Of a DNA stretch of 36,038 bases, positions 8,161-16,921 are shown piece by piece; position 1 is the stretch's first letter; the number at the start of each line of letters is the position of its first letter. The translations under genes and the position numbers were made by a program. Location of the stretch: assembly GCA_029260735.1 (NCBI GenBank), contig JAJDCR010000071.1:1-36038 (forward strand). The letters are read 5' to 3'. The notes beneath the pieces are model-generated. The model was not told where the DNA came from. It saw only the letters and a list, made by a program, of their open reading frames with translations, and ran no database searches. This stretch comes from Planctomycetota bacterium. GTDB lineage: Bacteria; Planctomycetota; Uabimicrobiia; Uabimicrobiales; Uabimicrobiaceae.

Positions 8161-8293
8161 AAAAGAATTTCACGAAAGGCGCAAAGGAAGATGTAAAAAA
8201 TCTTTCTCTTTCTCTTGATCTTGATAAAATTCTCCGAATTTATCTTTTATCTTGATTCTTTTTCTCCTTGGCGCCTTTGCGTGAAATTCTTTT
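8161..8293. repeat. 133-bp inverted repeat in the kinase 3' flank
   Basis: Left arm 8161-8188 (AAAAGAATTTCACG then AAAGGCGCAAAGGA) and right arm 8265-8293 are reverse complements except for one extra base and one mismatch. The right arm begins the longer dispersed repeat that continues to 8418. There is no coding potential. Confidence 0.65.
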
Positions 8294-8418
8294 TTTTCTT
8301 CAACTTTAAGACGCATTCAGCACCTTAAAAACAAGCAAATCCAAATGCGTGTTTTTCACTCTTATTTTTCCTAGCCTTTAGCTTTTTTTCGTTCCTATGT
8401 GCAAGAAGCCTGTAAGAG
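8261..8418 (+). repeat. dispersed repeat family B, copy 1
   Basis: Nearly identical to 28047-28218 in the same orientation. From GAAATTCTTTT to TGTAAGAG the two copies differ at only about ten positions over roughly 137 bp. It begins with the CTCCTTGGCGCCTTTGCG motif. It fills the 365-bp region between the dehydratase start and the kinase stop, and I see no gene in that region. Confidence 0.85.
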
Positions 8419-8483
8419 TTTAATTCCTGTTACATAAAACAATACGAAAGCCACAAAAACAACAAATAGCAAAAATCTTCCTG

Positions 8484-11400
8484 CTAATCATTTCCATCCG
8501 CTGAATCTGCGGTCAGTGTTTGCTGATAAATTTGCTCTCTCGCTTGGAGAAAAGCAGGGTCCATCGGTAAAATATCCAGGGCTTCCTCGAAGAGATCTAT
8601 TCCCTTGTATAAATTGTAGCGATTGAATTGACGGTATTTAGTGGATACTATTTCGATGAACTCTTGCCGGAGAGGAGAGAAAGCAGGATGCGCAGAAGAG
8701 TTGTACTTCAAGAAAAGTTTGAGAAATCTTTCTTTTTCTGAGCTATCTTTCATAAAAGAAAAGTGATAATAAGCATTTAAGAGGGGTTTTCCGACCGGCA
8801 ATTTGGCAACTGCTTGCTGAAGTGCTTTGCGCAAAACCATCTTAGTTTTACCACTTAGTAAATGCTCGTAGTTTTGCCAACATCTTTCAAAATCCATTAC
8901 CGATAGCTTTAGTAGGCCATTCAACCACGGAGAAAAATTCTCATTTCTTGTCTGAAGGTAAATAAGAAGTTTTAGAAAATGAGCATCATAAAAACGAGGA
9001 GCTAGCTCTTCTATTTTTTCTACAGAACGCAAGCAAGCCGACCAATTCCCAATCACATATTGATACAATGAGGCGTAGAAAAGATAAAAATGCTTTTTCT
9101 CTAAAGGAATGTCAAAGTTATGCTGAAGTTGGCGAAAAAGCTTTTCGAAGTTACGTTCTCGTTGTAAATCTCTTAGAAAAATCCATTTTTTTTCCTCTGC
9201 TTCCGACAAATGTCTGTCCTCGCTGATAGCTCTTTGGAAGTATTTCGCAAAATCTAAAATACGAACTAAACTCCCTTCTTTATCAACCAAGATCATATCA
9301 AGAAGATCATCTTTGTTCAGGTCTCCTATATAGGGGAGTGCTCTCAAAGATCCAAAACTATTGACTGTTCCCAGCCAACTACCATCTTTTCCTGAAAGAA
9401 TGTAGAAAGAAGAAGAAGGTGTCATAATCATTAAGTCAGGATACTTGTCTTCATCTAAAGAAACTTGAATAGAGTGAAAGTGGATCCCTGCGCTATAAAA
9501 ATCTTGAACCAATTTACGGCTCCATTGAACACGCCCGGTTAGGGAATCTAAACAATAGAGTATTCCGTCGCCACTACAAACAACCACTTCCTTTCTTTCG
9601 TCCCCAGTAAAATTATCCAGTAAAGGTCTTGCCATAAAGGTTGTTCCAGGAAGTTTTTGCTGCCATAGAATTCGCCCTCTCGAAGAAAGGCAAGAAAAGT
9701 AGCAGGTTACTTGGCCAACAAAAATCTCAACTTCTCCATCTCCATTTACATCCTCCACCACGATAGAGTCACTAAAACTGTTACTCGGAAGAGCAACCTT
9801 CCATTTTTCTTTTCCCGTTTGAGCTTCTAGACAATAAAGAGAGGTTCCAAAACTTGTTGTCAACAAAATTTCTTCTTGAGAATCTCGATCAATATCTTGA
9901 ACAAAAGGGGTTGTATAGATTCCCTCAACCTTTTTTTTCCATCTTATATCTCCTTTTTTTCCTTCTAGGCAATAGAGCATTCCATCATTGTAGGTGGCCA
10001 CTAAAACTTCTTTTTTTCCATCCCTATCCAAATCTAAAGAGGCGAGAGGAAAACTATTGTTCTGAGTAGAGGAGAGAGGTACTTGCCAAAGTTTTTCTCC
10101 TTGGGCATTCAAGGCAAATACTGTCGAGCGTTCTAAGAGTACGATCTCTTTTTGGGCATCTCCTTGAATATCAATAATAAGAGGTGAACTTACCGAACGA
10201 CTGGGCAAAGGAAATTTCCAGTTAACACTACCATTTAGATCCAAGCAATGTAAAACTCCCGTTTGGTTAGTAGCTAGAATTTCTTGACTTCCATCTTGGT
10301 CAATATCTTCGATGCTAGGCGAGATATTTAAAAGAAATTTTCTTCCATGAAGTTTTTGAATTTTGTTGTCTGGTAAGTGTTGAATGCAATATAAGGAGTC
10401 TTCTGAAGCAAAAATAATCTCGGATCTTCCATCCCCATCACTATCGACAATAATTTTGCTTTCAATAACGCTATCCGCTTGATAACGACTAATTTCTTTC
10501 CCACTTTGGCTATCTAAAATAACGAGAGTCTTCATATTGGTGTGAACGACAATTTCTCGTTGTCCATCCCCGTCTAAATCTCCTAAAACAGGTATAGAAG
10601 CTAAATAAGAGTCGTCCAAGGGAGTTTCCCAAATAGTTCGTCCATTTTGAATATCCAAGCAATAAAGACGATCTAACTGCAAAAAAACTTGAGTCTTTTC
10701 GCCCCTCTCATTAGCTCCTAAAACCATTTTTTTAGACTGATGCCGAGAAACTGTCTGGGGCCATTTCCAAAAGAGATTTTGAGTTCGTAAATCTAAGCAA
10801 AATAAGCCTTCTCCATCCACGTACCAAAGAAGAGCATCTCGCCCGTTGAGCTTGACTTGCTTAATTTCTCGGGCAGCCTCTCGCTGAGAGTAAGGAAAAC
10901 TCCAAGTCATTTGTTTTTTCGTAACGTCCATATGATAAATCTCTCCCGGTCGAGAATGGACAAACCCCGTCTCTGAAACAAAAACCGGTTCAGAGATATA
11001 GCCCAATTTTTGGCTGGGAGTACGCCAGATCATCTTCTTACTTTGAAAATCGTAGTATTGAAGTCCGTGATAAGAGCTTGCTAAAACAACATCCTCATAT
11101 TTATCTCCATTGACATCAGAAAGGGCAAAAGCTCTTCCCCACCAGTTTTGAACACCAAAGTTTTCTTTTTGGCTATAGCCATCCATAACCATAAACCGAT
11201 CATAGTGCCCGACAACAATGTCCGAAAAACCATCACGGTTTACATCCCGAACCACGACAGGAAAGCGATGCCGGGTTAAGTTCTGAGGTAAGGACCAAAC
11301 CTGACTGCCACTACTAAGCTCATACCCTGCAATACCTCCGTCTCGAAAAGAACAAACCAGCTCCGTTTTTCCATCTCGATCAAAATCGACCAAATGAAGA

Positions 11401-13349
11401 CTATTGAGATTACCGCTATGAGTGACTTGCTTCGACCAAAGTAGCATAGGCTCGAGCTCTACTTCATAAGAATTCTCTTCTTCAGAAGAAACGTTTACCC
11501 CTCTTTTTTCAGAAAAATGATTTTTTTTACTAAAGGTGGCTTGGTATTCTCCTGTCTCTAGACTATATCCGTAGGTTGGGACAATAAAGTTACGAACCTC
11601 TGAAGAACTTTCATTCTTCAAACTAGCTCTAACTTCATTGACCGAAGAGGAAACGTCCAGAGCCGCTTTTCGAGGAATCAATTCTTTTTCAATAGAAATT
11701 TCTTGTCCTGCTTTAACGGGTAAAATAAACTCTAAATCTTGGTAGTTAGGATAGGTAATACGAACCCTATATTTACCTTTAGACAACTCAATTTTATTAA
11801 GAATGCCCTCGCTTACTTTTGTTCCATTAAAAAAAATCGTTGCTCCCACCGGTTTTTTTGCCCCCCCCATTGTTACTTTAGGGACAATACTGACAAAAGC
11901 TGGCTGAAAAAGAAAAAAATAAACTAAGAGAGAGATTATTCCCAAAAAAGAAGCGAAAGCAAGACTGAGCGCTTTGTTTTTTTTGACTTTTCGAAGCATG
12001 CGTGACCAAGGATTCAAAGGACGAGCGATGATCACTTCCCCATTAAGAAATCGGTCAATGTCGTCAGCTAATTCCTGAGCACTCTGGTATCTTTTTCGAG
12101 GATCTTTCTCTAGGGCTTTGAGGCAGATAGCTTCCGGTTCTTTCGCTAGACGATTGTTATAGCGGGTGGGAGGAACAATATCTTGGTGTAAGATATTGTA
12201 CATAACTTGAGCCGCACTTTTTCCAGTAACAGGAGTCATATTGGTAAACATCTCATAGAGAATAGCTCCCAAGGCGTAGACATCTGTTCGAGCATTGATC
12301 TTACGGTGTTTGCCCTCAGCTTGTTCGGGAGCCATATAAACAGGTGTTCCCATAACACTCCCTGTTCGCGTGATATCCGCAGCAAACTTAATATTTTTAG
12401 CCAAGCCAAAGTCCATTACTAAAGGTTCTTGGTCTTTCGCCCGAATTAAAATATTTCCTGGTTTCAAATCTCGGTGGACAATATTTTTCTGGTGAGCGTG
12501 TTCCATGGCCAAAGCTACTTTTTTTATTAAGGAAAGTCCCTTGCGAGGAGAAAAACGCTCGATCATCGCCTCATGTAAGGTAATTCCCTCAATGAAATCC
12601 ATAACCAAATAATCTATACTCCCCTCGGTTCCGACATCAAAAACTCGGACAATATTAGGATGATTTAACTTAGCGGTTAGCTTTGCCTCTACCAAAAAAC
12701 GTTGTCGCTCACTACTATTTCTTCCCGAGCTATCCAACATCACTTTCACAGCAACAACCCGATCCAGTTGATTGTGGTAAGCTTTGTAAACTCGCCCCAT
12801 TCCCCCTGCCCCAACTTCTTCTATGATACGATAAGGTCCCACCTTTTCTAAAGTATGAGATCCTGTTTTGCCTGTGATTTCTGCTAAAAGCTGACTTTGG
12901 GGGTCTGGTAGAGCCACTTCATCAGAGCTGGACAACTTGTGAGACTGAGAGGAGACAAGAGACTTTAGCAAAGTAATTTCTGGACGACTGACATTCTTAT
13001 TATCGTATAGATCATCTATTATTTTATTCATAGCATAGAGAGAAATAATTCCCTTATCTATCGATTCAAAAAAAGCAGAATCTCCTTTTTTCAAAGCTTT
13101 GATTTTATTTGTAAGAAGATCTCGGCATTGATCTGGAGTTAAGTACCCCAACTTTTGGGCAGACTGAAGCACATAATACTTTGTCACTAAAAAACTTAAG
13201 TTAAGCTCTTGAGACTCTGATAAAACTTCTCTTCCCTCTAGATACTCCTCCACCGGAAAACTGGAACCAGAGATTTCTTTTAGTTGTGCAGAGTTAAGAT
13301 AACCAAGCTGATAGGCAAATTGGGTAATCCACTTTTCTCGTTCCTTCAT
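8484..13349 (-). CDS. giant transmembrane Ser/Thr kinase with PEGA and FG-GAP/PQQ-type propeller
   Basis: The product is 1621 aa. The start is the ATG ending at 13349, preceded by AAAGAGG. The frame opens 25 codons further upstream without a ribosome site. Residues 1-150 hold two small helical modules (each with an LGYL.. Q motif). The kinase domain spans about 173-435, with Gly-loop GAGGMG (180-185), catalytic K202, HRDLKPGN (D294), DFG (313-315) and MGTPVYMAPEQ. A single membrane helix (about 460-481) leads to a PEGA-like domain (about 495-565). A long propeller follows (about 630-1365) with recurring DxDxDGxxEI calcium-type loops alternating with LYCLD and W-containing strands. A helical C-terminus of about 250 residues ends the protein. 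It probably senses envelope ligands outside and phosphorylates proteins inside. Such chimeras are typical of planctomycetes and relatives. Confidence 0.88.
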   Translation of the reverse strand: MKEREKWITQFAYQLGYLNSAQLKEISGSSFPVEEYLEGREVLSESQELNLSFLVTKYYVLQSAQKLGYLTPDQCRDLLTNKIKALKKGDSAFFESIDKGIISLYAMNKIIDDLYDNKNVSRPEITLLKSLVSSQSHKLSSSDEVALPDPQSQLLAEITGKTGSHTLEKVGPYRIIEEVGAGGMGRVYKAYHNQLDRVVAVKVMLDSSGRNSSERQRFLVEAKLTAKLNHPNIVRVFDVGTEGSIDYLVMDFIEGITLHEAMIERFSPRKGLSLIKKVALAMEHAHQKNIVHRDLKPGNILIRAKDQEPLVMDFGLAKNIKFAADITRTGSVMGTPVYMAPEQAEGKHRKINARTDVYALGAILYEMFTNMTPVTGKSAAQVMYNILHQDIVPPTRYNNRLAKEPEAICLKALEKDPRKRYQSAQELADDIDRFLNGEVIIARPLNPWSRMLRKVKKNKALSLAFASFLGIISLLVYFFLFQPAFVSIVPKVTMGGAKKPVGATIFFNGTKVSEGILNKIELSKGKYRVRITYPNYQDLEFILPVKAGQEISIEKELIPRKAALDVSSSVNEVRASLKNESSSEVRNFIVPTYGYSLETGEYQATFSKKNHFSEKRGVNVSSEEENSYEVELEPMLLWSKQVTHSGNLNSLHLVDFDRDGKTELVCSFRDGGIAGYELSSGSQVWSLPQNLTRHRFPVVVRDVNRDGFSDIVVGHYDRFMVMDGYSQKENFGVQNWWGRAFALSDVNGDKYEDVVLASSYHGLQYYDFQSKKMIWRTPSQKLGYISEPVFVSETGFVHSRPGEIYHMDVTKKQMTWSFPYSQREAAREIKQVKLNGRDALLWYVDGEGLFCLDLRTQNLFWKWPQTVSRHQSKKMVLGANERGEKTQVFLQLDRLYCLDIQNGRTIWETPLDDSYLASIPVLGDLDGDGQREIVVHTNMKTLVILDSQSGKEISRYQADSVIESKIIVDSDGDGRSEIIFASEDSLYCIQHLPDNKIQKLHGRKFLLNISPSIEDIDQDGSQEILATNQTGVLHCLDLNGSVNWKFPLPSRSVSSPLIIDIQGDAQKEIVLLERSTVFALNAQGEKLWQVPLSSTQNNSFPLASLDLDRDGKKEVLVATYNDGMLYCLEGKKGDIRWKKKVEGIYTTPFVQDIDRDSQEEILLTTSFGTSLYCLEAQTGKEKWKVALPSNSFSDSIVVEDVNGDGEVEIFVGQVTCYFSCLSSRGRILWQQKLPGTTFMARPLLDNFTGDERKEVVVCSGDGILYCLDSLTGRVQWSRKLVQDFYSAGIHFHSIQVSLDEDKYPDLMIMTPSSSFYILSGKDGSWLGTVNSFGSLRALPYIGDLNKDDLLDMILVDKEGSLVRILDFAKYFQRAISEDRHLSEAEEKKWIFLRDLQRERNFEKLFRQLQHNFDIPLEKKHFYLFYASLYQYVIGNWSACLRSVEKIEELAPRFYDAHFLKLLIYLQTRNENFSPWLNGLLKLSVMDFERCWQNYEHLLSGKTKMVLRKALQQAVAKLPVGKPLLNAYYHFSFMKDSSEKERFLKLFLKYNSSAHPAFSPLRQEFIEIVSTKYRQFNRYNLYKGIDLFEEALDILPMDPAFLQAREQIYQQTLTADSADGND

Positions 13350-13517
13350 AATAGCCTCTTTAAAATACGAATTGGGACAAAAGTGCGGAAAAATTTCTAA
13401 AAATAGATTTCTCTTTCTAAGCAAGTTATAATAAAAAAGAGTTTACTTTGTTTTGGTGATTTTTCCAAATGAAATGAGAATTTTTCCCTTCCCCTAAACT
13501 AGAAATGAGGAAAGCTT

Positions 13518-14495
13518 ATGCCCCTGAAAAACTATGGTGTCATGAAAGCTAAAGTGCTAGACAAAAAAAGAGGAGTAGGACCAAGTCCCCATTACCAAAT
13601 ATCTGTTACCGAAGAGGGAAAGAAGCATCGTATAGCGATTAATGTGAAATCAAAAGCCTATCCTTCCGAGCTAATTTATTTTGTCCAAGAAAATTTTCAA
13701 AATGAGAGAAATGAAAAACTCGCTCATTTACCTTGGGGATATACTCTCCTAGAAGGAAAACCCGATCTAGCTTTAGATTATGTCCGCGGAAACTTTTTCT
13801 CTCCTACAGAAATGGTTCCTCTTCCTCATGATGTTCCAGGGCCAGACAATGATTTAAATGAACTCATTGATAAATATGTGAGTAAAGCCATTGAAAAAGA
13901 GGATTCTGTGGTTTATGCCTTCGGAGAGAAATGGGGGCCAGAGGAAAAAGCGGATAAGTATTTTGGTTTTGAACCAGGAAGCGGTGTTCATGATATCCAC
14001 ATGAACCAAGGAAATATAGGGCGCTGGAAAAGAGATAATGGTATTTGGCAAGATGGAGGGCTTTTAATTCACTATCCTTCCGAGAACCAATGGGTAGCGA
14101 TATTTTTAGCTTTTCAATCACAATCCTTCGAAACAAACAAAGAAGGACATCGAATTGCGTCTTTACAAGCTCAGGCTCAAAATAAAATAGAAATTTGCTC
14201 GGCTTGTTTCCGTACCTCCAAAAGTTTTCCTCGGGTCACTCTCTATAATTCCACAGAAGAGGAAATTTCTTTAAATGGATGGAACTTAGCCTCTGCCAGC
14301 GGAGGTAAACAAGACTTAAGCTCTCAAACAATACAAAGACAAGAGTACCTAACGATAGAACTAGCCATGGATTCGCTACGTCTCTCTCAAGAAGAAGGAA
14401 ACCTTCGCTTACTCGATGCTTCCAACAAAGAGCAACATAGTATTTTCTATAGCAAGGAAGACAATGCCCAAGTTGACCGTAGCATGAATTTTTAG
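13518..14495 (+). CDS. YukJ-like DUF2278 protein with C-terminal lamin-tail-like domain
   Basis: The product is 325 aa, with GAGGAAAG just before the ATG. The N-terminal ~210 residues match the DUF2278/YukJ pattern: an MPLKNYGVMKAKVLD opening, a central GSGVHDIHMNQGN motif (about 154-166) and a WQDGGLLIHY strand followed by WVAIFLAFQSQS. From about residue 225 there is a beta-rich segment with LYNSTEEEISLNGWNL, typical of lamin-tail (LTD) domains. YukJ-family function is unknown. The HDIHMNQG motif suggests an active or metal site. LTD domains often bind nucleic acid or surfaces. There is no signal peptide. It is divergent from the kinase gene with 168 bp between starts. Confidence 0.8.
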   Translation: MPLKNYGVMKAKVLDKKRGVGPSPHYQISVTEEGKKHRIAINVKSKAYPSELIYFVQENFQNERNEKLAHLPWGYTLLEGKPDLALDYVRGNFFSPTEMVPLPHDVPGPDNDLNELIDKYVSKAIEKEDSVVYAFGEKWGPEEKADKYFGFEPGSGVHDIHMNQGNIGRWKRDNGIWQDGGLLIHYPSENQWVAIFLAFQSQSFETNKEGHRIASLQAQAQNKIEICSACFRTSKSFPRVTLYNSTEEEISLNGWNLASASGGKQDLSSQTIQRQEYLTIELAMDSLRLSQEEGNLRLLDASNKEQHSIFYSKEDNAQVDRSMNF

Positions 14496-14548
14496 GGCTA
14501 GTGTTGCCAGCAAATTTTGCCTGAAACCATTCGTTATATTATGTTCCC

Positions 14549-14734
14549 TGGAGGGTGAGGCTCCTGCCGAACAGGGGATGTGCTTGGTTCCTGATGGTAT
14601 TTAAAACACATTCACTCGATCATAGGTTTCATATTGAAAAAACGTTTAAAATTGCGAGTGCTCCTACCGAGTAAGAGACGTCCTGATATTGTTAAGCCAA
14701 GCACATCCCCTGCTCGGCAGGAGCCTCGCCCTCC
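14549..14734. repeat. inverted pair of family A repeats (copies 2 and 3)
   Basis: Segments 14550-14589 (GGAGGGTGAGGCTCCTGCC...) and 14694-14734 are reverse complements over about 40 bp with roughly three mismatches, separated by about 105 bp. Both carry the CGGCAGGAGCCTC(A/G)CCCTCC core of the 7.1-kb element plus a shared CAGGGGATGTGCTTGG extension. They fill the gap after the YukJ-like gene. I see no gene there. Confidence 0.85.
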
Positions 14735-14782
14735 ACCCCTCGCATGCTTTTAACGTAAGCTATAACTAGCCCAAAAAAAAAA

Positions 14783-15058
14783 TTAAGCCGTTTTTGGTAT
14801 GTACTCTCGAAAAACGTAATCAATAAAAATCTTCGCTTGTTTTCTGGTATAGCGCTCAAAAGCTTTTTGGGCTTTTTCGTAACTAGGAAACCCCATAGCC
14901 ACGTCAAATTTAGTTTCTTCGGCAAACATAATTTGATGAAGAATACAGTTAACGCCTTCTTTTTCATCAACTCGATAGTCCATAGCATCAATGTAAATCA
15001 GTACCTGGTAACCACTCGCCTTTAATGTCTTTGCAAAATTTTTATTAGAAACTTCCAT
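14783..15058 (-). CDS. small protein of unknown function
   Basis: The product is 91 aa. A textbook AGGAGGTG six bases before the ATG at 15058 decides the start; the frame is open 10 codons further but without such a site. The sequence is soluble and mixed alpha/beta (pattern QVLIYIDAMDYRV, then MGFPSYEKAQKAFERYTRKQ and a hydrophobic KIFIDYVFREYI end), with no signal peptide or membrane segment. I do not recognise a family. The alternating hydrophobic strand followed by an amphipathic helix suggests a small ferredoxin-like or ligand-binding fold. It is isolated between the repeat pair at 14.55-14.73 kb and the phoH-ybeY terminator. Confidence 0.7.
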   Translation of the reverse strand: MEVSNKNFAKTLKASGYQVLIYIDAMDYRVDEKEGVNCILHQIMFAEETKFDVAMGFPSYEKAQKAFERYTRKQAKIFIDYVFREYIPKTA

Positions 15059-15200
15059 CTTAAACACCTCCTGGAAAAAGCCGAACAAAAACCGTAAGTC
15101 AGTAGTAACTACTATATCTCAAAAAAATACAAATTGCAAGTTTCTCTAAAAGTTTTTTTTGAGAGGGTTTCTCAGGCTTGAAAAATATCAGGTGAGAAAC

Positions 15201-15230
15201 AAAAAAAACTCCTCTGGGCCCAGAGGAGTT
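15201..15230 (-). terminator. strong intrinsic terminator of the phoH-ybeY operon
   Basis: AACTCCTCTGGG (15207-15218) with its exact complement (15219-15230) is a perfect 24-bp palindrome. On the minus strand it is followed directly by a run of eight U (complement of 15201-15208). It lies about 105 bp past the ybeY stop. The region 15059-15336 contains nothing else recognisable. Confidence 0.88.
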
Positions 15231-15336
15231 GTATGGAAGTTACAAGATTAAAGCTATAGTAGGAAAAGCTAAGGGATTTCCACTTAATAAATTCATTAGA
15301 AATTTGTTTTTAAGTCAAAAAAAAAAAATTTTCTTC

Positions 15337-15750
15337 CTAATCCCAATCCCAAGAATAGCCAAGGCTAGTCAAAAACTCTTTTTCCTTGGCGTGCATTTCT
15401 TCGAACTCTCGATCTGAGTGGTCATCATAGCCCAGTAAATGCAAAATACCATGATAAGTATAGTGCAAAAGCTCTCCTTCTGGTTCAATGCCTCTCTCTT
15501 TTGCTTCTCGAAGGGCTGTTTCCGCTGAAACTAAAATTTCTCCTTCGTTTGGTCCTAGAGGAAAAGTTAGAACATCTGTAGGGCCTGAAATTTTAAGATA
15601 GCGCTCATGGTGCACACTTATTTGCTCATCATCTAAGTAAACAATGGAAAGACGAAATTTACTTAGTTCCGGCTGGGCTCGTAGAATTTTTTTTATTTTT
15701 GCTTCATCAATCTCCAGAACAGATTGTTCGTTAGTGATTACTAGTTTCAT
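15337..15750 (-). CDS. ybeY: endoribonuclease YbeY (rRNA maturation factor)
   Basis: The product is 137 aa. The start chosen is the ATG at 15750 (AAGGA five bases upstream), which makes the gene overlap the 3' end of phoH by 20 bp, consistent with translational coupling. The conserved YbeY zinc signature is HGILHLLGYDDH at about residues 100-111, preceded by the family block SGPTDVLTFPLG (55-66). The usual third ligand position carries Asp with His one residue later (GYDDH rather than GYDH), a spacing seen in several lineages as far as I recall. YbeY is a metal-dependent RNase involved in 16S rRNA 3'-end maturation and ribosome quality control. Length is normal (about 150). Confidence 0.93.
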   Translation of the reverse strand: MKLVITNEQSVLEIDEAKIKKILRAQPELSKFRLSIVYLDDEQISVHHERYLKISGPTDVLTFPLGPNEGEILVSAETALREAKERGIEPEGELLHYTYHGILHLLGYDDHSDREFEEMHAKEKEFLTSLGYSWDWD

Positions 15751-16783
15751 TGCCATCCTTTTCTCTATCACGCCGACGTTCTTTTTTTTGTTCCTCTTTT
15801 TCGTAAGCTCCGACAATGAGTTGAACAAGGCGATGCCGCACTATGTCTTCTTTTCCTAAATAAGAAAACCCGATCTCTCCAATTCCTCGGAGAACTCTTT
15901 CCACATGGGTTAATCCAGATAGTTTTCCAAAAGGAAGATCTACCTGAGAAGTATCTCCTGTTACTACGATTTTGGAGCTTAAGCCTAATCGAGTCAAAAA
16001 CATTTTCATTTGTGCTACCGTTGTATTTTGCGCTTCATCTAAAATGATGAATGAATTTTCTAAGGTTCTTCCGCGCATATAGGCTAACGGAGCAACTTCA
16101 ATAAGCCCTTTTTCAGTGTACTTCTTGAGTTTTTCGTTCTCAACAAGACTATGAAGGGCGTCATACAGAGGACGTAAGTAAGGATTTATTTTGGCCTGGA
16201 AGTCGCCAGGAAGAAAGCCCAACCTCTCTCCCGCTTCTACCGCAGGTCGCACCAAAACTATTTTCCGAACTAAGTCTTGTTTCAAAGCAGCTATTGCCAT
16301 CGCTACCGCAAGATAAGTTTTTCCGGTACCAGCAGGACCAATTCCAAAAACGAGATCTTTTTTGAGAATCATTTCCATATAGGCTCTTTGGCCTGGAGTC
16401 CTCGGGTTTACAATAAAACCTTCTTCAGGTTGATGACTTTGCCCATTTGCTTTGCCGTTTATTTTTCCATTTGTCTTGTGATTATGGTTGCCGTTAGGAG
16501 TCTGACTGTCCCCATTAAAATTCTTACGTAAAAGAATAGCAGAAATTTTCTCGACATCGCGAGGAGTTACCAAGTTATTTGCCAACAAACGTTTTTTTAT
16601 TGTCGTAATTACCTGGGAAGCTTTTTCGACGTCCTCTTTTTCTCCGATAATTTTTAGAGTGTCTCTGACATTAATTTTGACATGAAACACATCTCGCATG
16701 AACTTAATGTTGCAATTGTTAGGCCCACAAAGTAGGGCGACTTTGGGGAAATCCACAAGGGAAATGTTTTTTTCGATACTCAT
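15731..16783 (-). CDS. PhoH-family ATPase (PhoH-like, PhoL type)
   Basis: The product is 350 aa. The N-terminal ~90 residues form a KH-like RNA-binding region (NIKFMRDVFHVKINVRD). An Asn/Gly/Lys-rich linker (about 94-118) follows, then the PhoH ATPase: TPGQRAY (129-135), Walker A GPAGTGKT (149-156), GERLGFLPGD (185-194) and Walker B FIILDEAQNTT (245-255). The C-terminus is strongly basic. PhoH proteins are RNA-associated NTPases, and the phoH-ybeY pairing is conserved across bacteria, consistent with a shared role in rRNA metabolism. The best ribosome site (AAGGAG, complement of about 16803-16808) is unusually far, about 19 nt from the ATG, so the start could be imprecise. It is divergent from hutU. 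Confidence 0.92.
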   Translation of the reverse strand: MSIEKNISLVDFPKVALLCGPNNCNIKFMRDVFHVKINVRDTLKIIGEKEDVEKASQVITTIKKRLLANNLVTPRDVEKISAILLRKNFNGDSQTPNGNHNHKTNGKINGKANGQSHQPEEGFIVNPRTPGQRAYMEMILKKDLVFGIGPAGTGKTYLAVAMAIAALKQDLVRKIVLVRPAVEAGERLGFLPGDFQAKINPYLRPLYDALHSLVENEKLKKYTEKGLIEVAPLAYMRGRTLENSFIILDEAQNTTVAQMKMFLTRLGLSSKIVVTGDTSQVDLPFGKLSGLTHVERVLRGIGEIGFSYLGKEDIVRHRLVQLIVGAYEKEEQKKERRRDREKDGNETSNH

Positions 16784-16921
16784 AATAAAAAGTTGGGCTA
16801 TCTCCTTAATCGTCTAAAAAAACGTTGATTTTTAAAAACATCTTTGCAACTATTATACCTTTAATAAACAAGTTCGTACAAGAAAGGTTGATAATTTTTT
16901 GTAATTTTAGAGGAGAAACTT

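Noticed and set aside
8484..13349. Idea that the kinase and propeller are two genes fused by an error
   Set aside because: The frame is uninterrupted and the membrane helix and PEGA-like domain form a sensible linker, a layout familiar from planctomycete kinases.
14692..14991. 99-codon minus-strand frame overlapping the 91-aa gene
   Set aside because: It runs out of the small gene in another frame and its end is translation of the family A repeat; no ribosome site.
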